DNA of 64,000 nt from Halovibrio salipaludis (GCF_002286965.1 NZ_NSKD01000001.1:372001-436000); one strand, 5' to 3'. Shown: positions 29,107-37,276, counted from the stretch's first letter. Notes: a model not told the origin generated them from the letters alone. A program made the numbers and translations.

Positions 29107-29780
29107 CACCGCCGCAGCTGTTCAGTGGGTCGCCCGGCAATGGTGAGCAGGTCACGCTCAATGCCGCGGAAAAGGCTCGACTCGACGCCATGGCGGACGC
29201 CGGACGCCGGAGCACCTACGCAACGGCCCGCCAGCTCTGGCGCCAGGGGGCACGGCACTTCACCCGGACCCATGGACTGGCCTGCCCGGATTTCGAGCAA
29301 CTCCCGGCCGGGGGCGCCATCACCCCCGCTGATGCCGGCTTCAGGAGCAGTCTCTGCCACACCCAGACCCTGGTGCTGGCGGCATTCAACCCGGGGCCCA
29401 TCGGGGTGGATGCCGAGCCGGTGGATCGCCAGCCGCCGTGGCAGGCGCTCGCCCTGCGCTGGTTTTCAGGCCCGGAAACGGATTGGCTTCAGGCGCAGGA
29501 CCAGCCTGAAGACGCCTTCCTGATGCTCTGGACCCTGAAGGAGGCCTGGATCAAGGCCACCGGGCGGGGCATTGCCGGCAACCTGCAGGCACTGGTTTTC
29601 GACCCTGAGCACAACGGGGTTGTTCTGGACCGGCCGGATCCAGCCTGGCGCGTGGCCACCACCACGGTTCAGGGCCACCGGCTGTGCGTGGTCTGGCAGG
29701 GGCACGCAATGCCCGAATGGCGGCATGAGGGGCTGATCCGTGACGCGCACTGGCACTTACACAGGGTGGATTCAGCATGA
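29079..29780 (+). CDS. 4'-phosphopantetheinyl transferase (Sfp-like)
   Basis: 233 residues; transfers phosphopantetheine from CoA to carrier proteins of fatty-acid, polyketide or peptide synthesis. Core motifs are IGVDAEPVD (first metal ligands) and WTLKEAWIKATGRGI (second motif), with FSGPETDWL between them, as in Sfp-type enzymes. The ATG at 29079 follows GGAAGG and overlaps pdxH by 28 nt. No carrier-protein or synthase gene is nearby, so the client is unknown. Confidence 0.85.
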   Translation: MADPASSAVAPPQLFSGSPGNGEQVTLNAAEKARLDAMADAGRRSTYATARQLWRQGARHFTRTHGLACPDFEQLPAGGAITPADAGFRSSLCHTQTLVLAAFNPGPIGVDAEPVDRQPPWQALALRWFSGPETDWLQAQDQPEDAFLMLWTLKEAWIKATGRGIAGNLQALVFDPEHNGVVLDRPDPAWRVATTTVQGHRLCVVWQGHAMPEWRHEGLIRDAHWHLHRVDSA

Positions 29781-30385
29781 AGAATGTGACGGAACGCAGT
29801 GACGGGCGCTGCCCCTGGTGCGGTGACGCGCCGGATTACATCGAGTACCACGACCGGGTCTGGGGCCGTCCTGTAACGGACCGGAATGAGCTCTTCGAAA
29901 AACTCTGCCTGGATGGCCAGCAGGCCGGGCTGAGCTGGCTGACAATCCTGCGCAAGCAGTCAGGCTACCGGCAGCGGTTCGAGGCATTCCAGCCCGAGCG
30001 CCTGGCCAGCTGGGGCGAGCCGGAGATCGAGGCGGCTCTGTCGGACACCGGCATTGTCCGCAATCGCCGCAAGGTCGAGGCCATTGTCGGCAACGCCCGG
30101 GCGCTTCTGGCCATGGAACAGGAGGGCGAGGCGTTCAGTGCCTTCCTGTGGTCGTTCGTGAACCATCAGCCGATCATCAACGAATTCCGTGACGTGCAGG
30201 AGATTCCGGATGAAACCGCGGCGTCCAGGGCCATGTCCCGGGCGCTTAAAAAGCGGAGCTTCCGCTTCGTCGGCCCCACCATCTGCTATGCCTTCATGCA
30301 GGCGGTCGGCATGGTCAATGATCACCTCCTGGGGTGCCCAGTCCGGGAGGAAACCGTCGCCCAGAGCCGCGGGGTAGTGCTGTGA
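29777..30385 (+). CDS. tag: DNA-3-methyladenine glycosylase I
   Basis: 202 residues, the usual Tag length. The N-terminal zinc-site cysteine in RCPWCGD, the substrate-pocket segment YHDRVWGRPVTD..LFEKLCLDGQQAGLSW (quoted here in parts) and GPTICYAFMQAVGMVNDH are all typical. It excises 3-methyladenine from alkylated DNA. Overlaps the preceding gene by 4 nt (ATGA) and the following crcB by 4 nt (GTGA). Confidence 0.94.
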   Translation: MKNVTERSDGRCPWCGDAPDYIEYHDRVWGRPVTDRNELFEKLCLDGQQAGLSWLTILRKQSGYRQRFEAFQPERLASWGEPEIEAALSDTGIVRNRRKVEAIVGNARALLAMEQEGEAFSAFLWSFVNHQPIINEFRDVQEIPDETAASRAMSRALKKRSFRFVGPTICYAFMQAVGMVNDHLLGCPVREETVAQSRGVVL

Positions 30386-30759
30386 TCACGGAATTCGTGG
30401 CCGTGGCGGTCGGCAGCGCGCTGGGCGGGCTCTGCCGCTTCCACCTGACGGCCTGGATTGACCGGCGCACCCACACGCCACTGTCCTTCGGTACCCTCGC
30501 GGTGAACACCCTTGGGGCCTTTCTGCTCGGCCTTCTGGCCGGCACGCTCGGGGGGACAGCGGACCAGCCCGTGGCTGCCGCCCTGGCCATGACGGGCTTC
30601 TGCGGAAGCTTCACCACTGTGTCTTCCTGGTCACTGCAGACGCTGACCCTGGCCCGCACACACCGGTTCGGGACGGCGCTCGTGAACCTGGCCGCCACAC
30701 TGGTGGCCGGGCTGGGTGCGGTCATCCTTGGGCTGGCAATGACAGGAGGTGGGCCGTGA
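30382..30759 (+). CDS. crcB: Fluoride channel CrcB/FluC, first subunit with altered Phe box
   Basis: 125 residues, four membrane helices, GTG start overlapping the tag stop by 4 nt. The pore asparagine is present (VNTLGAFLLG) and the glycine-rich helix break is GFCGSFTTVSSWS. In most FluC proteins this reads TTFSTF, where the two phenylalanines coordinate fluoride; here those positions hold Val and Trp. With the next gene it probably forms a heterodimer of fixed opposite topology in the inner membrane. Confidence 0.88.
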   Translation: MITEFVAVAVGSALGGLCRFHLTAWIDRRTHTPLSFGTLAVNTLGAFLLGLLAGTLGGTADQPVAAALAMTGFCGSFTTVSSWSLQTLTLARTHRFGTALVNLAATLVAGLGAVILGLAMTGGGP

Positions 30760-31157
30760 ACCAAGGAATCACCAGCCTCTGGGTCGCACTGGGCACAGCA
30801 CTGGGCGGGATCCTGCGCTACGGAGTGGATCGATTCATGGTCGCTGGAGCCACGTTCCCCTGGAGCACGCTAGTCGTGAACACCCTCGGCTCCCTTCTCA
30901 TTGGCTGGGTTGCCGCGCGTGCCACCACGCCCTCATCACGGTTCGCTCACGCCGACATCCATGCCTTCCTGGTCCCGGGGGTCTGCGCCGGGTTCACCAC
31001 ATTCTCGGTATTCAGCCACGAGACCCTTATCCTGCTGCGCTCCGGAGCCGTAGCGGCGGGGATTGCCAACATGACGGTCACTGTCGTGCTGATGCTGGCC
31101 GCCACCGCTCTGGGGCTGGCAGCAGGCCGGCGGAACATGACAGATCACACAGACTGA
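30756..31157 (+). CDS. crcB: Fluoride channel CrcB/FluC, second subunit
   Basis: 133 residues, four membrane helices. It keeps the pore asparagine (VNTLGSLLIG) and the canonical Phe box GFTTFSVFSHE, so this subunit has the usual fluoride-coordinating residues. GTG start at 30756, 4-nt overlap with the first crcB. Paired crcB genes are known in other bacteria. I see no convincing fluoride riboswitch ahead of the unit. Confidence 0.9.
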   Translation: MNQGITSLWVALGTALGGILRYGVDRFMVAGATFPWSTLVVNTLGSLLIGWVAARATTPSSRFAHADIHAFLVPGVCAGFTTFSVFSHETLILLRSGAVAAGIANMTVTVVLMLAATALGLAAGRRNMTDHTD

Positions 31158-31230
31158 GGGCACGGGCAAACCAGATACCACCACGCCATCGTATCTCTCG
31201 ATACACCACAGGGCATGATGGGACCCGGTT

Positions 31231-31530
31231 ATGCGTATTCAGCTCCCCGCTCTCCGCGACGCGGCACAACGTGTCGAGTACACCGAAATCCGTTCACTGG
31301 AAGGCCAGTTCTACATGATCCGTGTGCTGCTGGACGGTCAGCAGCGGGTTCTTTCGGACGACCATAACGCCACCATGCTCCTTCCCAGCATCCCCGCCGC
31401 CAATGAGCTGCTCGACGAGGCGGGCATTGCCACCCGGGAACTGGTCCATGATTCGGCCTACAACGAAATGGTCGGTCTGGATGAGGTGGGCATTGATCCA
31501 CTGCGCATCCCTACAGGGAGATACCGCTGA
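31231..31530 (+). CDS. Small hypothetical protein (DUF6482-like)
   Basis: 99 residues, soluble, acidic. The pattern MRIQLPALRDA followed by SLEGQFYMIRVLLDGQQRVL and a C-terminal helix with conserved YNEMVG resembles small proteins of halophilic gammaproteobacteria placed in DUF6482; the family name is from memory and not certain. It is coupled to the next gene (stop and start share a base). Confidence 0.6.
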   Translation: MRIQLPALRDAAQRVEYTEIRSLEGQFYMIRVLLDGQQRVLSDDHNATMLLPSIPAANELLDEAGIATRELVHDSAYNEMVGLDEVGIDPLRIPTGRYR

Positions 31531-31979
31531 TGCTTGCAATACGCCCGCTTGCATTCACCTTCGGTCTCGCGGGGCTGATCCCCTTCGTGGCCACGCTTGC
31601 CATCATGGTGTTTTCCACCCATCACGGCCCGCTGGGGACCCAGCTCTTCTACCTGTACAGCGCGGGGATACTGGCCTTTCTCAGCGGCGTTTACTGGCCT
31701 GTGAGCATGCAGATGGGTGAGCACAGCTATCCGCTGTCGCCCATCCACGCCATGTTCCTGAGCCAGGTGTTCTTCGTTTCCGCGGGGCTGACGCTGCTGC
31801 TGGACTGGCACTTACAGGCACTGATCTTCCCGGTCCTGTACATCCTGCTGTGCCTTGCGGACTGGTTTACCCTGCCCGGCTACTGGCCGCGCTGGTACCT
31901 CAATCTCCGGCTTATGCTGACAACGGGGGTGGTAGCGTGCCAGGCAGCGGCTGCTACCTGGCTCTACCTGGTGCACTGA
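31530..31979 (+). CDS. DUF3429 family membrane protein
   Basis: 149 residues with five hydrophobic helices. The GLAGLIPF start, YSAGILAFLSGVYW motif and C-terminal WYLNLRLMLTTGVV segment are those of DUF3429 proteins, whose function is unknown. Last gene before the convergent sigma factor, 12 bp away. Confidence 0.82.
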   Translation: MLAIRPLAFTFGLAGLIPFVATLAIMVFSTHHGPLGTQLFYLYSAGILAFLSGVYWPVSMQMGEHSYPLSPIHAMFLSQVFFVSAGLTLLLDWHLQALIFPVLYILLCLADWFTLPGYWPRWYLNLRLMLTTGVVACQAAAATWLYLVH

Positions 31980-31991
31980 GGAGGCTGGGGG

Positions 31992-33065
31992 TCAGTTACC
32001 GGCCACATCCGCAAACAGGGCGGCATGCTCACGCAGCTTGCTGAGTGCGCCTTTTTCGATCTGGCGCACCCGCTCACGGCTGATGCCCAGCTCCTCGGAG
32101 ATCACCTGGAGCGTCTCGGGCTCGTCCCGGTTGATCCCGAATCGCCGACCCAGGATATCCGCTTCGCGTTCACGCAGCAGGTGGAACAGATCCTTCAGCA
32201 GGCGCGCCTGGTCCCGTTCCTCCAGCGGTGACTCCCCTTTGTTGCCGCTTTCATCGGCAAGGGTGTCACCCAGTTCCAGATCCCCTTCACTGGAAATCGG
32301 CGTAGCGGTTGAAACCTCCGGACGGGCAAAGCCCAGCAGTTCATCCACCCGGTCCGGCGTGGTGCCGGCTGCCTCCGCCAGCTCATAGCGGTCGGGCTGG
32401 GAACCGGTTTCGCGCTGGAGACGGGCCTCAACGGCCTGCAGGCGGCGGATCTCATCCACCACATGATCCGGCGTACGCACCACACGGCGACCGCGCTTGA
32501 TGGCGCGCTTGACCTCTTCGGAGATCCACCAGTAGGCGTAGGTGGAGAACTTGAAGCCACGGGTCGGATCAAAGCGCTCCACAGCCTTGATCAGGCCCAG
32601 GTTGGCCTCCTGGATCAGATCCGGCAGCGGCAGACCCCGGCCCTGCTGGCCTCGGGCGATGTACACCGCCAGACGGAGGTTGCTCTGGATGAGTTCACGC
32701 CGCCACTTGCGCAGGTCCGCCAGATGCTGGCGTGCCTGCTCGCTGAGCGAACCGCTGTGGGCTTCCACCCGGGCAAGCACCTCCCGGATGGTGAGCGCTT
32801 CCGGTTCGGGTTCCGCGATTTCCGCGAGCAGACCGCGAAGGGTCTGTTCCAGTGACTGACCCAGGTCGCGTTCCGCTTCCCTGCCGAGAAGCGAAAAGCG
32901 ATGGGCATCCCGGAAATAGTGACCGACGACGGAAGCTGGCTCCTGATCGTCGAGCCCTTCCGGCTCGGCTGACGCCGGTTCCTTCCAGGTTTCCGTCGTA
33001 TCGGCCCTGACGTCGTCAACCAGCTCACGGTCACGCTGTTCCATCGGGTTTAACAGCGTATCCAT
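31992..33065 (-). CDS. Group 2 sigma-70 family sigma factor (RpoS-like, divergent region 2.4)
   Basis: 357 residues. Sigma regions are recognisable: 1.2 (SVVGHYFRDAHRFSLLGREAERDL), 2.1-2.3 (ELIQSNLRLAVYIARGQQ, DLIQEANLGLIKAVERFDP, GFKFSTYAYWWI), 3 (RYELAEAAGTTPDRVDELL) and 4 (READILGRRFGI, LGISRERVRQIEKGALSKLR). Length and N-terminal acidic tail resemble RpoS. Region 2.4 is unusual: after WWI it reads SEEVKRAIKRGRRVVRTP where housekeeping and RpoS factors have RQAI/RQTI, so positions equal to E. coli sigma-70 R436, Q437 and T440 are Ser, Glu and Lys. Promoter preference may therefore differ. Confidence 0.85.
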   Translation of the reverse strand: MDTLLNPMEQRDRELVDDVRADTTETWKEPASAEPEGLDDQEPASVVGHYFRDAHRFSLLGREAERDLGQSLEQTLRGLLAEIAEPEPEALTIREVLARVEAHSGSLSEQARQHLADLRKWRRELIQSNLRLAVYIARGQQGRGLPLPDLIQEANLGLIKAVERFDPTRGFKFSTYAYWWISEEVKRAIKRGRRVVRTPDHVVDEIRRLQAVEARLQRETGSQPDRYELAEAAGTTPDRVDELLGFARPEVSTATPISSEGDLELGDTLADESGNKGESPLEERDQARLLKDLFHLLREREADILGRRFGINRDEPETLQVISEELGISRERVRQIEKGALSKLREHAALFADVAGN

Positions 33066-33162
33066 AGTATTCCCCTGGTTGATGGTTCTATCTGTATATA
33101 CTGTATGCGGTCGTTTATGGATGACTCAATGCGCCCGCGAGTGTTACCGAGCGGAAGGGTGG

Positions 33163-33185
33163 GAGCCCCTGTCAGACAGGGGCTC
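33163..33185. repeat. Inverted repeat between aspartokinase and sigma factor genes
   Basis: GAGCCCCTG (33163-33171) and CAGGGGCTC (33177-33185) form a perfect 9-bp stem with a TCAGA loop, 44 bp beyond the aspartokinase stop. It may end that transcript, although no T-run follows on the minus strand, or be a structure in the sigma factor leader. Confidence 0.5.
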
Positions 33186-33228
33186 TGAAGCAATAGCAGC
33201 GTCTCATCACAGCCATTGAGACAGCCAA

Positions 33229-34665
33229 TCAGGCCGCAACAATGGCGTATTCGTGCTTGTGGGGCTCGATCAGCTTGCCGTGCAGCGTGGCGATGGCGCG
33301 CTCGTAGTCGCTCTCCTCCACCACGAACTGCATGTCCACCTGGCGCATGCACTGGTGCATGGCCAGCACCGGGATCTCCGCATCCTGCAGGGCGTTGACC
33401 GCCGTGGCCAGAAGCCCGGGCACCTGCATGTCGCTGCCAATGGCGGACACCATGGCCACCTTGCGTGTGGAAATCTCCGCCGAGGGGAACACCTCTTCCA
33501 GCGCCTTCACCAACCGCTTCACGTTACGCAGCGAGGTATCCACATAATGGGTGATGGTGTTGGCGTTGGTGTCCTTGCTGATGAAGTGCACCTTGAAGCG
33601 CGACAGGATCTCCAGGAACTTGCGGTCCGCCCCGGGCTCGCCAAGCATGTCCTGGTCAAATACCTCGATCCCGAAGACGTGCCGCATGCCGGCCACGATC
33701 TCAACCTGTGGCTTTTCGCTCACATAGTCACGGGTAATCAGGGTACCGGTGTGTTCCGGCTCAAAGGTGTTCTTCAGCCGCAACGGAATATCCGCCTGGC
33801 GCATGCCCTTGGCCGCGCGCGGGTGGATCGCTTCCATACCCAGGTTCGCGAGCTGGTCCGCCACGTCGTAGTTGGTGCGGCCCAACGGCACCACCTTTTC
33901 CGCATCCACGATCTTCGGGTCGGCGGAGCTGAGATGGTACTCCTTGTGGATCACCGCCTCCTTCGCTTCGGTCATGCACGCGATCCGGGAGAAGGTCATC
34001 TCGCTGTAGCCGCGGTCGAAGGTGCGCATCAGCCCTTCCTTGCACTGCGCGTAACCGGTCACGATCGCCAGCTCGCGGCTCAGGTCGATCTTGTCGAACG
34101 CCTGGGAGACCTTCTCATCCAGCGGCAGGGTTTCGGTGTCACGCCAGCCCGTCAGGTCCACCAGGCGGGCGTTGTAGCCCTCATTCTGCAGCAGCAGCGT
34201 GGTGTTGAAGGCACTGTGGGCCTCACCGATGCCGGCGAGCATCTCGCGCACCGTCAGCAGGTGGTCCTCCAGCTGGAAATGGCCGTAGGAGCACAGCCGC
34301 TGCAGGTCGAGCAGGCAGTTGCGTACACCCTCGATGCGCTCAGCGATGAACTGGTCGGCCTGCTGGCTCAGCAGTTCGTCGCCGAAAAGCTCCTCGTTGA
34401 TCTCGCACAGGTATTTGGAGAGTTTGGTGAGCTCATCCCCCCAGGCCCAGTCGGAGTCGGACTGGGAGAACAGGGCATAGACCCCTGCGTCGCCGCTCTT
34501 CTTGTGCTCCAGAAGCCGGTCCGTGACGCCGCCATAGGCGGAGACAACGAAGATGCGATTGTAGACATCGCCTTCCTCGCGGTTGGCGAGAATGATGTTG
34601 TCGCGAACGGCGGTATAATCCGACATGGACGTACCACCGATTTTTTCTACCGTATGTTCTGCCAT
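33229..34665 (-). CDS. ask: Ectoine-pathway aspartate kinase
   Basis: 478 residues from the ATG at 34665. The start HTVEKIGGTSM and the following IFVVSAYGGVTDRLLEHKKSGD segment are characteristic of the specialised aspartokinase Ask_Ect that accompanies ectoine genes; the C-terminal third holds two ACT-like regulatory domains (HVFGIEVFDQDMLGEPG; VAMVSAIGSDMQVPGLL). It makes aspartyl phosphate, feeding aspartate semialdehyde into ectoine synthesis. The lengths and motifs differ from lysine-sensitive LysC. It follows ectA at a distance of 93 bp on the same strand; ectB and ectC, normally between them, are absent. Confidence 0.88.
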   Translation of the reverse strand: MAEHTVEKIGGTSMSDYTAVRDNIILANREEGDVYNRIFVVSAYGGVTDRLLEHKKSGDAGVYALFSQSDSDWAWGDELTKLSKYLCEINEELFGDELLSQQADQFIAERIEGVRNCLLDLQRLCSYGHFQLEDHLLTVREMLAGIGEAHSAFNTTLLLQNEGYNARLVDLTGWRDTETLPLDEKVSQAFDKIDLSRELAIVTGYAQCKEGLMRTFDRGYSEMTFSRIACMTEAKEAVIHKEYHLSSADPKIVDAEKVVPLGRTNYDVADQLANLGMEAIHPRAAKGMRQADIPLRLKNTFEPEHTGTLITRDYVSEKPQVEIVAGMRHVFGIEVFDQDMLGEPGADRKFLEILSRFKVHFISKDTNANTITHYVDTSLRNVKRLVKALEEVFPSAEISTRKVAMVSAIGSDMQVPGLLATAVNALQDAEIPVLAMHQCMRQVDMQFVVEESDYERAIATLHGKLIEPHKHEYAIVAA

Positions 34666-34758
34666 AGTACCGTTCTTAGGTTGATTCTGACTTTGCGCCC
34701 CGGAACCGACCGGTTGTCCTGCCAACCAGTGTAGCCGGCACCGGAGCCGTATGCTGTT

Positions 34759-35277
34759 TCAGTGAGCGTTCACGTCGAAGGGCCCGATCCGGAACAGGAT
34801 CTCGGAATCGTGCTGCCCACCGAAATGGGCCTCACTGTCAAAGAAAATGGAGTGCTGTGTCTCCGCGCCCAGATCCCGTGCAAAGGAACGGAACAGGCCC
34901 CAGGAGGCCTCGTTGTCCTCGGTGATGGTAGTGTCCATGAAGCGGACGTTGCGGCAGGCCGGGCGTTCCACGATGAAGCGCAGCATGCGCTTGCCCAGCC
35001 CGGTGCCACGGGCTTTCTCATGCACCGCCACCTGCCAGACGAAAACGGTGTCCAGCTTCGTGGGTGGAATGTACGCGGAAATGAACCCCACCAGCTCACC
35101 GTCAAGCTCGGCAGCCACGCCGGTCTCGGCAAAGTGGGAGCACTGGAGAAGGTTGCAGTAGATGGAATTGGGGTCGAGCGGCGGGCATTCGGCAATCAGC
35201 CGGTGTAACCGGTAGCCGTCCGTGTCCGTTGGTTGCCGGAGCTCGATCGCCTCCGCCCTGGAGGTCTCGCTGGTCAT
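34759..35277 (-). CDS. ectA: L-2,4-diaminobutyrate acetyltransferase
   Basis: 172-residue GNAT-fold enzyme that acetylates diaminobutyrate in the second step of ectoine synthesis. EctA signatures: LDPNSIYCNLLQCSHFAET, GFISAYIPPTKLDTVFVWQVAVH and the acetyl-CoA loop RGTGLGKRML, then FMDTTITEDNEASWGLFRSFA. Length is typical. EctA feeds EctC and depends on EctB, neither of which lies in this window. A 285-bp gap upstream separates it from a divergent operon of unknown genes. Confidence 0.94.
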   Translation of the reverse strand: MTSETSRAEAIELRQPTDTDGYRLHRLIAECPPLDPNSIYCNLLQCSHFAETGVAAELDGELVGFISAYIPPTKLDTVFVWQVAVHEKARGTGLGKRMLRFIVERPACRNVRFMDTTITEDNEASWGLFRSFARDLGAETQHSIFFDSEAHFGGQHDSEILFRIGPFDVNAH

Positions 35278-35562
35278 TCGGTCTCGAGTTCACCCAGCCA
35301 TCGGAGCTGTGCCCGCTGTTCTGACTGAGTGCCTTTGCCGTTGATTTTAAGGGCTTTTCTGAAAGCCTGTATGGGATAATACGTAGGTTATTATAAAGGG
35401 TGGCTGGTGAAAATGGAACCAGCGCACGCTGCAAGGGCTTTGCCTTGACCCTGAAAATCAGCTTGGGGTATTTTTTCTTCGTCGATCTGAAGGATCAGGT
35501 AACCGACGGTCGTCCGTCCACCTTCGGCTGTCAGAGGCATCACTTGAAAGGAATCAACCCGG
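35278..35562. other. Divergent intergenic region between ectA and the unknown operon
   Basis: 285 bp without a supported gene. AT-rich -10-like hexamers occur in both orientations near 35375-35400 (GATAAT on plus, TATAAT on minus), and a 6-bp hairpin GGCTTT-TCTG-AAAGCC lies at 35352-35367. This is the likely site of divergent promoters, presumably including the osmotic control of ectA, but no -35 element is convincing. Confidence 0.45.
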
Positions 35563-36234
35563 ATGAAGACAGACTCCGTACTTTCCCGGTACAACACAGC
35601 TGATTTTGATACCAAGCCAGTTGTGGCACTGGCCAACCTCATGGGGCTCTCCAAGCCCTGCATTGATGAAATCAAGGCCTCACCATCAAAATACGCACCC
35701 CACCTGACTGGCGTGGTCCTTTACCGCCATCTCCCGGAACAGAAGCAACGCCTAGTCTTGAGACGCATGCTCGATCAACTGCCTTGGGATTCCCGCGTTC
35801 TCCGGGATCTCCGGAAACTGATCGGCTTTCAACGGGTACAGCCCTACTGGTTCATGTGGTCACTCAATGATGCTGAGCTGAAAGAGTTCTTTACTTTTAA
35901 TCGACAAGTTAGGACATGGACGAATCACACGAAAATTCCCGAAATAACCACTGAGGTAACAGTCGCCGGTGTTGCAAGCACCATCCTGTCATTGCTCAGC
36001 AAAGGGTTTAGAGGAACGGCGACAGAAACAATTCGTGCTCTGTATAAGAGCCCGTTGGTCAAGGCGGTGGCTGAGCGCTTCGGCAAGGACCCAGAGAAAG
36101 TCGTGCGCGTAAGCGGTGTTACCGTGTTCATTTTCATCCTAATCGCCGGAATCAATATCGCTGCCCGAAAAAGCTCCGATGAAGCCCGAAAGGAGCTTGC
36201 TGCTAGAGGACTGCTGGTTTACGAGGACCTATGA
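35563..36234 (+). CDS. Unrecognised protein, first gene of a four-gene operon
   Basis: 223 residues; start supported by AAAGGA 10 nt upstream. The N-terminal 120 residues are soluble with helical, Arg/Trp-rich segments (RLVLRRMLDQLPWDSRVL, QPYWFMWSLNDAELKEFF); a weakly hydrophobic stretch lies near 135-150 (TVAGVASTILSLLS), a clear membrane helix near 187-203 (VTVFIFILIAGINIAA), and a short charged tail follows. I know no family for it. Codon use is less G/C-ending than in neighbours, and GC looks lower, which suggests acquisition by transfer. The next gene starts immediately after its stop. Confidence 0.7.
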   Translation: MKTDSVLSRYNTADFDTKPVVALANLMGLSKPCIDEIKASPSKYAPHLTGVVLYRHLPEQKQRLVLRRMLDQLPWDSRVLRDLRKLIGFQRVQPYWFMWSLNDAELKEFFTFNRQVRTWTNHTKIPEITTEVTVAGVASTILSLLSKGFRGTATETIRALYKSPLVKAVAERFGKDPEKVVRVSGVTVFIFILIAGINIAARKSSDEARKELAARGLLVYEDL

Positions 36235-36537
36235 ATGTACGGCGTTATTGCGCTTGCTCTCGCATGGTTCATCCGGCTGACAGTGATTAATGGGCTAAGC
36301 GGCGGGCGGATGCCGTTGGGGTTATCCACCTCCTTCCAGCACAGCCTTCTCAATGCAACGCTGTTCGCTTTTGCGGGAGCCGTTCTGGCTGCTCCCCATG
36401 TTGAGCCGGAAGTCTCACGAGACCTTTTTTTTATCCTGGTTGCCGTCTTTGTTCCGTTTACCCTCCATGGCTGTAAAAAAGCCAGCAGCCTTGGAAAAAC
36501 GAAAATGGATTTACTTAACCGGAGCGACAAGTCATGA
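36235..36537 (+). CDS. Unrecognised small membrane protein, second gene of the operon
   Basis: 100 residues with about three hydrophobic helices (VIALALAWFIRLTVING, LLNATLFAFAGAVLAA and LFFILVAVFVPFTLHG) and a basic C-terminal tail with KKASSLGKTK. It begins with no gap after the first gene and its ATGA overlaps the next start by 4 nt, so the four proteins are probably made together. No family recognised. Confidence 0.65.
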   Translation: MYGVIALALAWFIRLTVINGLSGGRMPLGLSTSFQHSLLNATLFAFAGAVLAAPHVEPEVSRDLFFILVAVFVPFTLHGCKKASSLGKTKMDLLNRSDKS

Positions 36538-36995
36538 CCCTACGGCAGTATATGGCAATTCTTTTCACAGGCGCCGTTCTGGCGTTAGCTAGCGTTCCCA
36601 TAGGGATTGCAGCTGAGCCCGCCTCTAATGACGAACCATTAACCCCCTCGGCACGCCTACTTTATAAGATCAGTTTCTGTGGAAGTGTCGCGGAAACACA
36701 GGGGAGGAACAAGCAGAGTGAGGCTTTCCTTGAGATCAACAGGAAGCTGGAAGCTGCCATTCTGGAAAATGGTTGGTCGTCGGCGCAGCTTGCCAGCGCG
36801 ATGCAGTCAGTGATCAGCAACGGCTTCCCAGAGCTTGAGCCTGAGCCGACAGAGACCATGCCTGAATTCGCTCGCCGCACATTTACGGAAAAGCGATGCC
36901 AGTCAATCCTTAACGATATCTCTTCCCGGATAGAGGCTGGGCTCCCGTCGCCGGAAACCACTAACAACGAAGGGCACCAGGAAAAAGACCCATGA
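36534..36995 (+). CDS. Unrecognised secreted protein, third gene of the operon
   Basis: 153 residues with a signal peptide (YMAILFTGAVLALASVPIGIAAE, cleavage likely after AIAA-like IGIAA). The mature part is helical and acidic at the end, with two cysteines (ISFCGSV and EKRCQSI) about 80 residues apart that could form a periplasmic disulfide. It contains a repeated Pro-Glu stretch (ELEPEPTETMPE). No family recognised. 4-nt overlaps with both neighbours. Confidence 0.65.
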   Translation: MTLRQYMAILFTGAVLALASVPIGIAAEPASNDEPLTPSARLLYKISFCGSVAETQGRNKQSEAFLEINRKLEAAILENGWSSAQLASAMQSVISNGFPELEPEPTETMPEFARRTFTEKRCQSILNDISSRIEAGLPSPETTNNEGHQEKDP

Positions 36996-37261
36996 TGCTT
37001 TCTGGCGGCGTACTAGCACTCATATCCTCGATTGCGCTTTACCATTGGTGTATTAACCGGCTGACTTCCCGCCCCGTCAGTTCATGGTTGGTTGAGTGGC
37101 TAATGATCACCCTGCCTACTTCGGTAATGGCAGCTCTGTCCACAACCGCCATCGCTCATGCTCTGATCCAGGAGTTTGAGATAGGATTCGGGTTACTCTT
37201 CTGGATCTGTTTCATAGGTTTAATGGATGCCGACTTCCGAGGCCTCCGAGTCACCAAATAG
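36992..37261 (+). CDS. Unrecognised small membrane protein, fourth gene of the operon
   Basis: 89 residues with about three hydrophobic helices (GGVLALISSIALYHWCI, WLMITLPTSVMAALST and FGLLFWICFIGLMDADF) and a short basic end (FRGLRVTK). It overlaps the third gene by 4 nt and ends 15 bp before the convergent oxidoreductase gene. No family recognised; size and layout would suit a small subunit of a membrane complex. Confidence 0.6.
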   Translation: MMLSGGVLALISSIALYHWCINRLTSRPVSSWLVEWLMITLPTSVMAALSTTAIAHALIQEFEIGFGLLFWICFIGLMDADFRGLRVTK

Positions 37262-37276
37262 CACAGCTGAACTCAA

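Noticed and set aside
30300-30385. Fluoride riboswitch before the crcB pair
   Set aside because: The crcB genes begin within the tag stop and the upstream sequence is coding. I found no fluoride aptamer core there, nor in 28381-28470 ahead of pdxH.
35400-35603. Small plus-strand frame before the unknown operon
   Set aside because: 67 residues without ribosome site, overlapping the first operon gene by 41 nt in another frame.
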